Of a DNA stretch of 57,568 bases, positions 34,038-43,426 are shown in pieces (positions within the stretch are counted from its first letter, which is position 1; each line of letters opens with the position of its first letter). The notes below the pieces were generated by a model that did not search any database, was not told where the DNA came from, and saw only the letters and a list, made by a program, of their open reading frames with translations. Made by a program: the position numbers and the translations under genes. The stretch is from Labilithrix sp. Its GTDB lineage: Bacteria; Myxococcota_A; Polyangia; Polyangiales; Polyangiaceae. The stretch lies in NCBI GenBank assembly GCA_019637195.1, contig JAHBWA010000045.1, forward strand, positions 1 to 57,568, in the 5' to 3' direction.

Positions 34038-35483
34038 TCAGACCGCGAGCGCCTCGAGCGTCATGCGCGTGCGCCCGACGATGATCTCGTCGCCCGCGAG
34101 CAGCTCCTGCTCACCCTTGATGCGGACGAAGACACCGGTGCGCGAGCCGAGGTCCGACAGGACGATCGATCCCGCCTGCTCCTCGACGAGGCAGTGCTGG
34201 TCCTCGACGAGCGGGTCGGCCGTGAAGACGAAGTCGCCGATCGCCGAGCCGATCTGCATCGTGGTGCCGCGCGCGACGACGCAGGCGCCCTTCGCGCCGC
34301 CCTCGAAGAGCTGCACCACGCGGAACGACGAGGGCCATTTGGGCGACGAGTAGAAGTACGTCGGGCCCGGCCCGGGGCCGTCGTTCGGCTCGGGGTTGCG
34401 GTCGATGAGGAGCACCTGATCGCCGACCATGAACTCGTCGCCGATCTCGAGCTCGACCGGCTGGCGGATGCGGAGGAAGACGCCGTTGCCCGCCTCGAGA
34501 TCGACGAGCCACATCCGGCCCTTCTGCCAGCGGATCTGCGCCTCGCGCGGGTGGCAGAACCGCTCGCTCTCGAGCGCGATCGCGCCGTCGCGCCCGATGA
34601 TCGCGGCGTCGCCGAGCGGCTCGTAGTACGCCGGGCCGCCGGTCAGGCTGCGCACGACGTTCAAGCGGAAGCGCGCCTTCTGAGACTTCGGGGCGGGCTT
34701 GCCGACGAGCTTCGAGATCGACGGCGAGGACTCGACGACCGGCGGGGGCGGCGGCGCCGCGACGGGCGCGGCCTCGGCGGCGGGCGGCGGCGGGATCGAG
34801 CGGGCGGCGGGGGCCGCCTCGACGCGCTCCTCCTTCTTCGTCGCGAGCTTCTGGACCTCGAGACGCGGCGGCGTCTCGAACAGCTCCATGCCGCCGATGG
34901 CGCGGCCGGCGATGACTTCGTCGAACCGGCCCTCGCGCAGCATGATCGCCATCTCCATGTGCTGGCCCTTCATGAGGGCCCGCACGTACTTGGCGATGTC
35001 GTCGCGCTTCACCTCGCTCGCGTAGATGCGCTTGTGGCTCTTGATGATGCGCCCGCCATCCGCGAAGAGGTGCGTGATGATGTGCGGGCGGTCTAGCCCC
35101 GAGTCCTCGGTCTGGATGTGGAAGACCAGGCCGTTGAACTTGACGTTGTTGTTGAAGCCGACCTGGGCCCGCATGAAATTCGGGCGGGCGATCTGCTTCT
35201 CGAGCTTGGCGATCTCCTCGGCGGTCCACCGCGTGATGGCGTCGTCGAGCGGACCGTGGTCCTTCGCGGAGATCCCCTCCATCCGCTCGAACGCGAGCTG
35301 CGCGAGCTGGGAGCCGGGGTCGAGGCGGAAGGCCTCCGCCAGGAGCTCCTGTCCGTCCTTGTCGTTGGGGCCGTTGGCGGCCCAGGAGCACAGGAGAGCG
35401 ACCGCTTCGTCGCGCTTTTCCTTGCCGACTAGCCAACGCGCGACTTTGGCCGCCGAGCTCCGAGACATGGTCGAGGACATCAT
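34038..35483 (-). CDS. Double FHA-domain protein
   Basis: 481 aa from ATG 35483. A helical head (KVARWLVGKEKRDEAVALLCSWAANG) and a middle domain with NNVKFNGLVFHIQTEDSGLDRPHIITHLFADGGRIIKSHKRIYAS, seen in other uncharacterised bacterial proteins, precede a Pro-rich linker. Two FHA-like domains follow: GDAAIIGRDGAIALESERFCHPREAQIRW and a second with GSAIGDFVFTADPLVEDQHCLVEEQAG...DLGSRTGVFVRIKG. FHA domains bind phosphothreonine, so this may read the Ser/Thr kinases of this region. Confidence 0.9.
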   Translation of the reverse strand: MMSSTMSRSSAAKVARWLVGKEKRDEAVALLCSWAANGPNDKDGQELLAEAFRLDPGSQLAQLAFERMEGISAKDHGPLDDAITRWTAEEIAKLEKQIARPNFMRAQVGFNNNVKFNGLVFHIQTEDSGLDRPHIITHLFADGGRIIKSHKRIYASEVKRDDIAKYVRALMKGQHMEMAIMLREGRFDEVIAGRAIGGMELFETPPRLEVQKLATKKEERVEAAPAARSIPPPPAAEAAPVAAPPPPPVVESSPSISKLVGKPAPKSQKARFRLNVVRSLTGGPAYYEPLGDAAIIGRDGAIALESERFCHPREAQIRWQKGRMWLVDLEAGNGVFLRIRQPVELEIGDEFMVGDQVLLIDRNPEPNDGPGPGPTYFYSSPKWPSSFRVVQLFEGGAKGACVVARGTTMQIGSAIGDFVFTADPLVEDQHCLVEEQAGSIVLSDLGSRTGVFVRIKGEQELLAGDEIIVGRTRMTLEALAV

Positions 35484-35693
35484 CGATGGGCCCCCGCGTC
35501 CGTGCAAGCCCCTTTCGTCACCGCCGGCGAGAAGCTCGCGACCGCCGGCGAGAAGCTCGAGCGAGCCGGGCGCGCGACGGCCGGCCGTTCGGTCCTTCGT
35601 GGCTCGGTCCGTTGGCGCGCGACCGCGAGCCTGCCCAGGCCCCGGCGCGCCGCACCCGAGCGCGCGGAGCGCCCGCCCGTCGAGCCCCGGCGC

Positions 35694-37139
35694 TCAGCGG
35701 GTGACCGGCGCGTAGAGAGAGACGCCCCGCACGTTCTCGTCGACCCGGAGCGGCACCTTGAGAGAGGGCAGCGCCCGCTGCTCGCAGTCCGTGCGCTCGC
35801 AGAGGCGGCAGGTCACCCCGACGGGGACGCACGTGTCGGGGTTCGCCATGTCGATCCCGTCCGAGTACACGAGCTCGCGGGCGTGCTCGACCTTGCAACC
35901 GAGCCCGATCGCCTGGACCGGATGCTGAGCATGGTAGCCGCCGGAGTCCTTCTGGATCGTACGGGCGATGCAGAAGAACTCGTTGGCGTCCGGCATGCGC
36001 GACACCTGGATGCGGATCATTCCGGGCGTGAGGAAGGCGCTGAAGATGTTCCAGCGCGGGCAGGCGCCCGAGAAGCGCGCGAAGCGGATCCCCGACGCGC
36101 TGAAGCGCTTCGAGATGTTGCCCGCGACGTCGATGCGGATCATGTGGAACGGCACGCCCTCGGCGCCCGGCCGGCGGAGCGTCGTCAGGCGGTGGCAGAC
36201 CTGCTCGAAGCCGACGCGGAAGCGCCGCCCGAGCACGTCGATGTCGTAGCGCTCGGCCTTCGCCGCCTCGAGGAACGGCGCGTACGGCATCAGCACCGCG
36301 CCGGCGAAATAGTTCGCGAGCGCGACGCGCGCGAGGCCGCGCGACTCCTCGGCCGTCAGCCGGGCGTCGGCGGTGATGCGGTCCATCAGCGCGCCCTGCG
36401 TCAGCACCGCGATCTGGTTGGCCAGCTGGAACGTGCGGCTGCGCGTGGGCAAGAGCTCCGAGAGGACGAGCAGCTTGCGGTGCGGATCGAAGCGCCGGAG
36501 GACGCCGCGCTCCGAGCCCCAGCGCGCGATCTGCACCTGGATGCCGAGATGCTTCTCGAGGTAGCGGATCAGGCCCGGGTAGAGATCGTCGCTCGTCAGC
36601 TTCGCGCGCGACGCCATCGCCTCCGCGGCGGCCTCGAGCTCGGGGAAATGGTTCGAGCAGCGCTGGATGAGATCCGTCACCTCCTCGCTCGGGAGGTGCG
36701 CGCCCGGCGACGCGAGCTCCTCGCCGTCCGAGAGGCGCGACGAGAGATCGTCGGCCGAGGACCGCGCGGCCTGGTAGGCCCGATAGAGGGAGAGGACGGC
36801 GCGCGCGGCGCTGGGGCTCGCGACCGACATCTCGCGCACGTCGACCGAGGTGAGGTCCTGCTCCTCGAAGAGCGGATCGGCGAAGGCCTCGGTGAGATCG
36901 GCGACGAGCCTCGCGTCTTCGTCCGTCGCGAACGAGTGCACGTCGACGTTGCACAGCTGCGCGAGCTTGATGAGCAGGTTCGCCGGCAGCGGGCGGCGGT
37001 TGTTCTCGATCAGGTTCAGGTAGCTCGGCGAGATCCCGAGCTTGTCGGCGAGCTGGACCTGGCTGAGCGCTTCACGGCGCCGGAGGGCGCGGACCTTGGC
37101 TCCGAATCGAGGGGCTTCGGCAGTTTGACGCAGTGGCAC
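35694..37139 (-). CDS. RamB/ScfR-type transcriptional regulator (XRE, IrrE-like, DUF2083)
   Basis: 481 aa. An XRE helix-turn-helix lies at about residues 12-66 (LSQVQLADKLGISPSYLNLIENNRRPLP). A central IrrE/ImmA-like region follows (SRTFQLANQIAVL; ANYFAGAVLMPYAPF), then the C-terminal DUF2083 zone with Cys-rich CRLCERTDCEQRALP. This is the short-chain fatty-acyl regulator family; RamB of actinobacteria controls isocitrate lyase. GTG 37139 has GGAGG 6 nt upstream. It is divergent from aceB-aceA and probably controls them and itself through the palindromes between. Confidence 0.95.
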   Translation of the reverse strand: MPLRQTAEAPRFGAKVRALRRREALSQVQLADKLGISPSYLNLIENNRRPLPANLLIKLAQLCNVDVHSFATDEDARLVADLTEAFADPLFEEQDLTSVDVREMSVASPSAARAVLSLYRAYQAARSSADDLSSRLSDGEELASPGAHLPSEEVTDLIQRCSNHFPELEAAAEAMASRAKLTSDDLYPGLIRYLEKHLGIQVQIARWGSERGVLRRFDPHRKLLVLSELLPTRSRTFQLANQIAVLTQGALMDRITADARLTAEESRGLARVALANYFAGAVLMPYAPFLEAAKAERYDIDVLGRRFRVGFEQVCHRLTTLRRPGAEGVPFHMIRIDVAGNISKRFSASGIRFARFSGACPRWNIFSAFLTPGMIRIQVSRMPDANEFFCIARTIQKDSGGYHAQHPVQAIGLGCKVEHARELVYSDGIDMANPDTCVPVGVTCRLCERTDCEQRALPSLKVPLRVDENVRGVSLYAPVTR

Positions 37140-37160
37140 AACTCACCTCCGTGGCGTTCC

Positions 37161-37171
37161 TGTCATTGACA
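37161..37171. promoter_or_regulatory. Palindromic operator candidate 1
   Basis: TGTCA-T-TGACA, 22 bp before the regulator start. A second exact copy is 31 bp away, three helical turns. Likely a regulator binding site. Confidence 0.6.
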
Positions 37172-37191
37172 GACTTTACAACAACACAGCG

Positions 37192-37202
37192 TGTCATTGA
37201 CA
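37192..37202. promoter_or_regulatory. Palindromic operator candidate 2
   Basis: Second TGTCA-T-TGACA. A related imperfect TCAT-CA-ATGA element follows at about 37227-37236. Confidence 0.6.
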
Positions 37203-37296
37203 AGCCAAAACCTCTGTTTCTTCCGTCATCAATGAGCAATCTTGACTGCAAAGCGCCCTCACCGCAATCTCCTAACACGTTGCATCAACGCGACGG

Positions 37297-37308
37297 TAGA
37301 GTGCGGAC
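37297..37308 (+). promoter_or_regulatory. Candidate leaderless promoter of aceB
   Basis: TAGAGT (37297-37302) lies 6 nt before ATG 37309 and there is no ribosome site. An alternative is TTGACT (37242-37247), 17-bp spacer, CAATCT (37265-37270). Confidence 0.5.
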
Positions 37309-38937
37309 ATGACGACCCCCGCTGCCTCCTACTCCCTCCACGCGAAGCCGGTCCCGGGACAGGACGCGATCCTCACGCCGGACGCGCTCGCGTTCGTCGT
37401 CGAGCTCGTCCGAAAGTTCCGGCCGCGCGTCGCCGAGCTGCTCGCGAAGCGCGCGGCGCGGCAGGCGGACTTCGACGCGGGCAAGGCGCCCGACTTCCTC
37501 CCCGAGACCGCCGACGTCCGCGCAGGCGACTGGCGCTGCGCGCCGGTCCCCGAGGTGATCGCCGACCGCCGCGTCGAGATCACGGGGCCCGTCGATCGCA
37601 AGATGATCATCAACGCGCTCAACTCGGGCGCGAGCGTCTTCATGGCGGACTTCGAGGACGCCACCACGCCGACCTGGCAGAACCTCGTCGAGGGCCAGCA
37701 GAACCTCCGCGACGCCGTCCGGCGGACGATCTCCTTCGAGCAGCCCGGCGCGACGCCGGATGCGCCGCCGAAGAAGTACGCGCTCAAGGACCAAACCGCC
37801 GTCCTGTTCGTCCGCCCCCGCGGCTGGCACCTGCCGGAGAAGCACCTCCACGTCGACGGGGAGGCCGTCCCCGGCGCGCTCGTGGACTTCGGCCTCTTCT
37901 TCTTCCACAACGCGAAGGAGCAGATCGCGCGCGGCGCGGGCCCCTTCTTCTACCTGCCGAAGATGGAGAGCCACCTCGAGGCGCGGCTCTGGAACGACGT
38001 CTTCGTGTTCGCGCAGGAGCGGCTCGGCATCCCGCGCGGCACCATCAAGGCGACCTGCCTCATCGAGACGCTGCCCGGCGCGTTCGAGATGAACGAGCTG
38101 CTCCACGAGCTGCGCGATCACTCGGCGGGCCTCAACTGCGGGCGCTGGGACTACATCTTCAGCTTCATCAAGAAGCGCGCGAACGACGCGTCCGCGATCC
38201 TGCCCGACCGCGGCGAGGTCACGATGGACAAGGCGTTCCTCGACGCCTACGTGACGCTCCTCATCGAGACGTGCCACCGCCGAGGCGTCCACGCGATGGG
38301 CGGGATGGCCGCGCAGATCCCGATCAAGAGCGATCCGGCGAAGAACGAGCAGGCGCTCGCCAAGGTGCGCGCCGACAAGCTCCGCGAGGTCACGAAGGGC
38401 CACGATGGGACCTGGGTGGCGCACCCGGGCCTCGTCCCCGTCGCGAAGGCGATCTTCGACGAGCACATGCCCGCGAAGAACCAGCTCGGCGCGCACGCGT
38501 CGGGTGGATCGGCGATCGGCCGCGAGGACCTGCTCCGTCCCCACCAGGGCAAGCGCACCGACGCCGGCCTCCGCCACAACATCCGCGTCGGCGTCCAGTA
38601 CCTCGAGGCCTGGCTGCGCGGTCAGGGCTGCGTGCCGATCTACGACCTGATGGAAGACGCCGCGACGGCCGAGATCTCGCGCGCGCAGGTCTGGCAGTGG
38701 GTCCACCACGGGGCTCCGCTCGACGACGGCAGCGTCGTCTCGCGCGAGCGCTTCGAGCGCACCGTCTCCGAGGAGATGAAGCGCATCGAGGACGAGGTCG
38801 GAAAGGACCGCTTCGCCGCCGGAAAGTTCGACGAGGCCTGCGCGCTGTTCGTGCGCCTCTCTCTCGCTCCTCGCTTCGAGGAGTTCCTCACCCTCCCCGC
38901 CTACGACATCGTCACCCGAGACAGCCTCGGTTCCTGA
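37309..38937 (+). CDS. aceB: Malate synthase A
   Basis: 542 aa (E. coli AceB is about 533). Condenses glyoxylate and acetyl-CoA to malate in the glyoxylate shunt. Motifs: GASVFMADFEDATTPTWQN, FVRPRGWHLPEKH, PKMESHLEARLWNDVF, RGTIKATCLIETLPGAFEM and GLNCGRWDYIFSFIK (the metal and glyoxylate site region). Cytoplasmic. First gene of the aceB-aceA unit; the gap to aceA is only 33 nt. Probably under the divergent RamB-like regulator. Confidence 0.98.
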   Translation: MTTPAASYSLHAKPVPGQDAILTPDALAFVVELVRKFRPRVAELLAKRAARQADFDAGKAPDFLPETADVRAGDWRCAPVPEVIADRRVEITGPVDRKMIINALNSGASVFMADFEDATTPTWQNLVEGQQNLRDAVRRTISFEQPGATPDAPPKKYALKDQTAVLFVRPRGWHLPEKHLHVDGEAVPGALVDFGLFFFHNAKEQIARGAGPFFYLPKMESHLEARLWNDVFVFAQERLGIPRGTIKATCLIETLPGAFEMNELLHELRDHSAGLNCGRWDYIFSFIKKRANDASAILPDRGEVTMDKAFLDAYVTLLIETCHRRGVHAMGGMAAQIPIKSDPAKNEQALAKVRADKLREVTKGHDGTWVAHPGLVPVAKAIFDEHMPAKNQLGAHASGGSAIGREDLLRPHQGKRTDAGLRHNIRVGVQYLEAWLRGQGCVPIYDLMEDAATAEISRAQVWQWVHHGAPLDDGSVVSRERFERTVSEEMKRIEDEVGKDRFAAGKFDEACALFVRLSLAPRFEEFLTLPAYDIVTRDSLGS

Positions 38938-38970
38938 CGCCCGTCCCTCGCCCGACCCAGGAGACCGCCC

Positions 38971-40287
<1,317 letters not shown>

Positions 40288-40300
40288 GCGCGCGAGCGGA

Positions 40301-40328
40301 CGGCCGATCGCTCCCTGGCGGTCGGCCG
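40301..40328. terminator. Candidate terminator between convergent genes
   Basis: CGGCCGA (40301-40307) pairs with TCGGCCG (40322-40328) around a 14-nt loop, just after aceA. No U-tract. Confidence 0.3.
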
Positions 40329-40353
40329 CCCCGCGCGCGGCGGCGGCGCGCGG

Positions 40354-40755
40354 TCACTGGCAGGCGTGGACCTCGCAGACGAGCGAGAGGCAGTCCCAGT
40401 CGACCTTGCACGTGCTGCCGCACGGCTGCGCGGCCCCGCAGGTCCCGGTCGCCTTCCCGGGCACCTTGATGCAGAACATGCCGAGCTGACACTGGCAGCT
40501 GTCGAAGCACTGCGCGCCCGCCGGGAAGGCCGACGAGCTCCCGGCCGCGCACTTCGCGATCGACAGCGGCTCGAGGCAAGCTCCGCCGTCGTCCGACGCC
40601 GGGATCTTGCCGGACGCGCCGCCGTCGCGGTCGTCGTCCTCCTTGGCGTCGTCGACGATGACCACCTCCTCGATGCCGACGAGCGACGCGCACGCCGAGA
40701 CGAGGAGCGTCGCGACGAGCGCCCCGAGCAGCCCCGCGCCGCGGCGCGCTACCAC
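40354..40755 (-). CDS. Cys-rich lipoprotein
   Basis: 133 aa from GTG 40755, which overlaps the preceding stop by 7 nt. Signal LLGALVATLLVSAC gives a lipoprotein. An acidic linker (IVDDAKEDDDRDGG) leads to a domain with 13 cysteines (CFDSCQCQLGMFC, CGSTCKVDWDCLSLVCEVHAC), probably disulfide-rich and outside the cytoplasm. Such small Cys-rich lipoproteins are common in this phylum; function unknown. Confidence 0.77.
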   Translation of the reverse strand: MVARRGAGLLGALVATLLVSACASLVGIEEVVIVDDAKEDDDRDGGASGKIPASDDGGACLEPLSIAKCAAGSSSAFPAGAQCFDSCQCQLGMFCIKVPGKATGTCGAAQPCGSTCKVDWDCLSLVCEVHACQ

Positions 40756-41744
40756 ACGAGCCTCGGCGGCAAGAGCTGCGCGCGCGGACGACCAGCCGAC
40801 GGCGCCGCCTTGGTCGCGCGGGGGCTCGTCAGGATGACGTACGCGCCGGCCGCGACGAGGACCGCGCCGACGACCACGGCGACGTTCGCGACGGTCGCGG
40901 ACGTGCGCGCCGCGTCGGCGTCGGCGCGCGCGCTCGCGTCCGTGCAGGCGGCCGGCTCGCACTTGGCCTCGACGGTCGCCCACTCGTCGAAGGCGCGGAC
41001 GCCGAAGTAGGCCCCGACGCCGAGCGCGACCAGCCCGGCGCCGCCGAGGGCGAAGCCGAGCGTCGGGGCGCCGGGCTCGGCGTCGCCGGCTCCGCCCGGA
41101 GGCTCGGGGGAGCGCGCGCCGCCGGCGGCGCCGCGAGGCTCGGGGGACGGCACGTCACCGCGCGCCGCCGGCACGACGACCACGCCGAGCGCGCCCGCGG
41201 TCACGACGACCGTCTCGGCCCAGGGCGCGACGCCCCCGCGCGCGCAGGCGACGCGATGCGAGCCCGGCTCCACCGGGATCTCGACGCCGAGATCGCGCGC
41301 GCCGAGCGGCGCGCCGTCGAGCGTGACGACCTCGCAGCGCGCGGGCTCTCCGCCGTCGACGCGGATCACCACGCGCCCGACGCGAGGCCCCACGCGCGCG
41401 AGCGCCGCGCGCGCGACGCGCTGGCGGTCTTCGCGGCCGCTCGCCAGCGCGGAGGCGTGCACGTCACGCAGCTCGCGGAACGCGCGCCCCACGTCCCCGG
41501 ACCTCTCGTGGCAGAGCCCGAGCGCGAGGAGCGTGCCCTCGGAAGGATCGAGCGCGTAGCTCTCGTCGAACGCGGCGCACGCTCGGGCGACCCGGCCCGC
41601 GGCCATGTCCGCCTTGCCCCGCGCGAAGAGCGCGTCGGCGCGCTCCGCCGCGTCCTCGTCGGCGGGCTCCCCATGCGCGCGGGCGAGCGACGACACCGAC
41701 AGCACGAGGGCGGCGGTCACCGCGGGCACGGCACGGCGGAGCAT
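40749..41744 (-). CDS. Exported TPR/PEGA-like membrane protein
   Basis: 331 aa. A signal peptide (LRRAVPAVTAALVLSVSSLARA) is followed by a TPR-like region (ADALFARGKADMAAGRVARACAAFDESYALDPSEGTLLALGLCHERSG), a PEGA-like beta-domain (GRVVIRVDGGEPARCEVVTLDGAPLG...EPGSHRVACARGG), a Pro/Gly linker and two hydrophobic spans (LGFALGGAGLVALGVGAYFG; VANVAVVVGAVLVAAGAYVIL). This layout is frequent in Myxococcota. ATG 41744 is chosen because TACGAT lies 7 nt upstream. Confidence 0.85.
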   Translation of the reverse strand: MLRRAVPAVTAALVLSVSSLARAHGEPADEDAAERADALFARGKADMAAGRVARACAAFDESYALDPSEGTLLALGLCHERSGDVGRAFRELRDVHASALASGREDRQRVARAALARVGPRVGRVVIRVDGGEPARCEVVTLDGAPLGARDLGVEIPVEPGSHRVACARGGVAPWAETVVVTAGALGVVVVPAARGDVPSPEPRGAAGGARSPEPPGGAGDAEPGAPTLGFALGGAGLVALGVGAYFGVRAFDEWATVEAKCEPAACTDASARADADAARTSATVANVAVVVGAVLVAAGAYVILTSPRATKAAPSAGRPRAQLLPPRLVW

Positions 41745-41777
41745 CGCCGCCATCGTAGCGCGGACGGCGCCAGTCAA
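41745..41777 (-). promoter_or_regulatory. Candidate leaderless promoter of the TPR/PEGA-like gene
   Basis: On the minus strand TTGACT (41777-41772), 14-bp spacer, TACGAT (41757-41752), then 7 nt to ATG 41744. The short spacer is a weakness. Confidence 0.4.
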
Positions 41778-43312
41778 CGGCGATCGCGGAGCGACGACGC
41801 GAGATCGTCGCGCGACGCGCGCGATGCGGAGCCCACCGGAGCCTCACCGCGCGGCGCGCGCGCGCCGCGCGCAGTGGCTCGGCCGAGGGATGGCACGCGC
41901 GCCGCGGACGCGCGCGCCGGGGCGGGCGCGACTTCCGTCGCGTCGGCCGCCTCCGCGGCGGGCGCCGGCGTCACGTCGGCCACCTCCGCGGCGGGCGCCG
42001 GCGTCACGTCGGCCACCTCCGCGGCGGGCGCCGGCTCCAGAGCGGCGCCGTTCGCGCCCGCGGCCTCGCCTGGTGCCTGCCATCCTGAAGCTTCGTTCGC
42101 GGGCGCCGGCGACCGAGGGGCCCCCGCGAAGTCGGGCGCGACCACGGGGAAGCGCGCGAGGCCCGCGCCGTGCAGATCCGCCGCGGCGAGGTCCGCGGTG
42201 ACGACGGCCGCGGGCGCGACCTCGTCGGGGGCGCCCACCGCGCGCCCGAGGAGCACGCTGCCCGTGGTCAGCGCCGCGACCGCGAACCCGCCGAGCAGCC
42301 ACAGGCCGGCGACGCGCTCGCGACGCGCCGGACGCGAGGGCCGGCTCCGCGCCGCCGTCACGACGGTGGGCGCGTCCGGCGGATCGACGACGGCGGCCAC
42401 GGCACGCCGGAGCGCGTCGTCGGGCTCCGTCTCGCGGACGAACGCGGCGACATCGGCCTCCGTGACCGCGACGCCGAGCCCTGCGATGGCCGCGGCGAGC
42501 GCCTCCTGCATCGCGAGCGCCGTCGGGTACCGCTCCTTGACGCGCTTCGCGAGCGCGGCGCGCAGGATCTCCGCGACCGGCGCGGGGACGTCCTCGGGGA
42601 TCGTCACCGGCGCCTTCGAGAGCAGCTCGCAGAGCACCGCCACGTCGTTCGGCGCCTCGAACGGCGGCCGGCCCGTGACCAGCTCGAAGAGCACGACGCC
42701 GAGCGCGAAGACGTCCGCCCGCCGATCGACGCCGCGAGCGAGCGCCTGCTCGGGCGCCATGTAGCGCACCTTGCCCTTGACGCCGCCGGAGCTGGACGCA
42801 TCGCCCGGCGCGAGCTCGCGCACCTTCGCGACGCCGAAGTCGATGAGCTTGGCCTGACCGGAGCGCGCGACGACGATGTTGTGAGGCGAGACATCCCGAT
42901 GGACGAGGCCGACCGGGGCGCCGCGCTCGTCGCGGAGCTCGTGGGCGACGTGGAGCGCGGAGCAGACGTCGCGCGTGATCCGGAGGGCGATCCCGAGCGG
43001 GATCCGCCGGCCGGCGCGGCTGAGCCTCCGGAGCGAGCAGCCGTCGACCCATTCCATGACGAGGTACGGAGCGCCCGCGTCCTCGCCGCTCGCCAGGACG
43101 GCGGCCACGTTCGGGTGCCGGATCGCGGCCGCGAGGCGCATCTCCTTGAAGAACATCGCGCGGACGCGCGGATCGGCGACCACGTCGTCGCGCAGCGTCT
43201 TGAGCGCGACGAGCGGCGCGTCGGGCCGCTCGGCGCGAGCGAGCCACACCTTGCCCATCCCGCCGTCCCCGAGCGGAGCGAGCAGCGCGTGACCGGCGAG
43301 CCGTCCGAGCAT
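41774..43312 (-). CDS. Membrane Ser/Thr protein kinase
   Basis: 512 aa from ATG 43312 (GAGG 4 nt upstream; ATG 43330 is an alternative). Intact kinase: glycine loop GDGGMGKVW, Lys38 (VALKTL), the myxobacterial catalytic loop HRDVSPHN with Asp140, DFG at 158-160, KVRYMAPEQ. A span LWLLGGFAVAALTTGSVLLG lies near residues 345-365. The outside tail has AAEVADVTPAP repeats and a basic end. It is divergent from the FHA-AAA+ regulator gene, so the two probably form a signalling pair. Confidence 0.94.
   Translation of the reverse strand: MLGRLAGHALLAPLGDGGMGKVWLARAERPDAPLVALKTLRDDVVADPRVRAMFFKEMRLAAAIRHPNVAAVLASGEDAGAPYLVMEWVDGCSLRRLSRAGRRIPLGIALRITRDVCSALHVAHELRDERGAPVGLVHRDVSPHNIVVARSGQAKLIDFGVAKVRELAPGDASSSGGVKGKVRYMAPEQALARGVDRRADVFALGVVLFELVTGRPPFEAPNDVAVLCELLSKAPVTIPEDVPAPVAEILRAALAKRVKERYPTALAMQEALAAAIAGLGVAVTEADVAAFVRETEPDDALRRAVAAVVDPPDAPTVVTAARSRPSRPARRERVAGLWLLGGFAVAALTTGSVLLGRAVGAPDEVAPAAVVTADLAAADLHGAGLARFPVVAPDFAGAPRSPAPANEASGWQAPGEAAGANGAALEPAPAAEVADVTPAPAAEVADVTPAPAAEAADATEVAPAPARASAARVPSLGRATARGARAPRGEAPVGSASRASRDDLASSLRDRR
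41941..42035. repeat. 33-bp tandem repeat in the kinase tail
   Basis: Nearly three copies (41941-41973, 41974-42006, 42007-42035) encode APAAEVADVTP units. Confidence 0.88.
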
Positions 43313-43389
43313 GACACCTCGCGCCTTCATGTTTCGGGCCAAGCGCGCGTTCGCGGCGTCCGCGCTGCGTTCCCGCGCGGAGCACGTGT

Positions 43390-43426
43390 TTGGTGGATCG
43401 CCGCGGCCCCAGCTAGCCTCGCGCAA
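43390..43426 (+). promoter_or_regulatory. Candidate leaderless promoter of the FHA-AAA+ gene
   Basis: TTGGTG (43390-43395), 18-bp spacer, TAGCCT (43414-43419), 7 nt to ATG 43427. Confidence 0.5.
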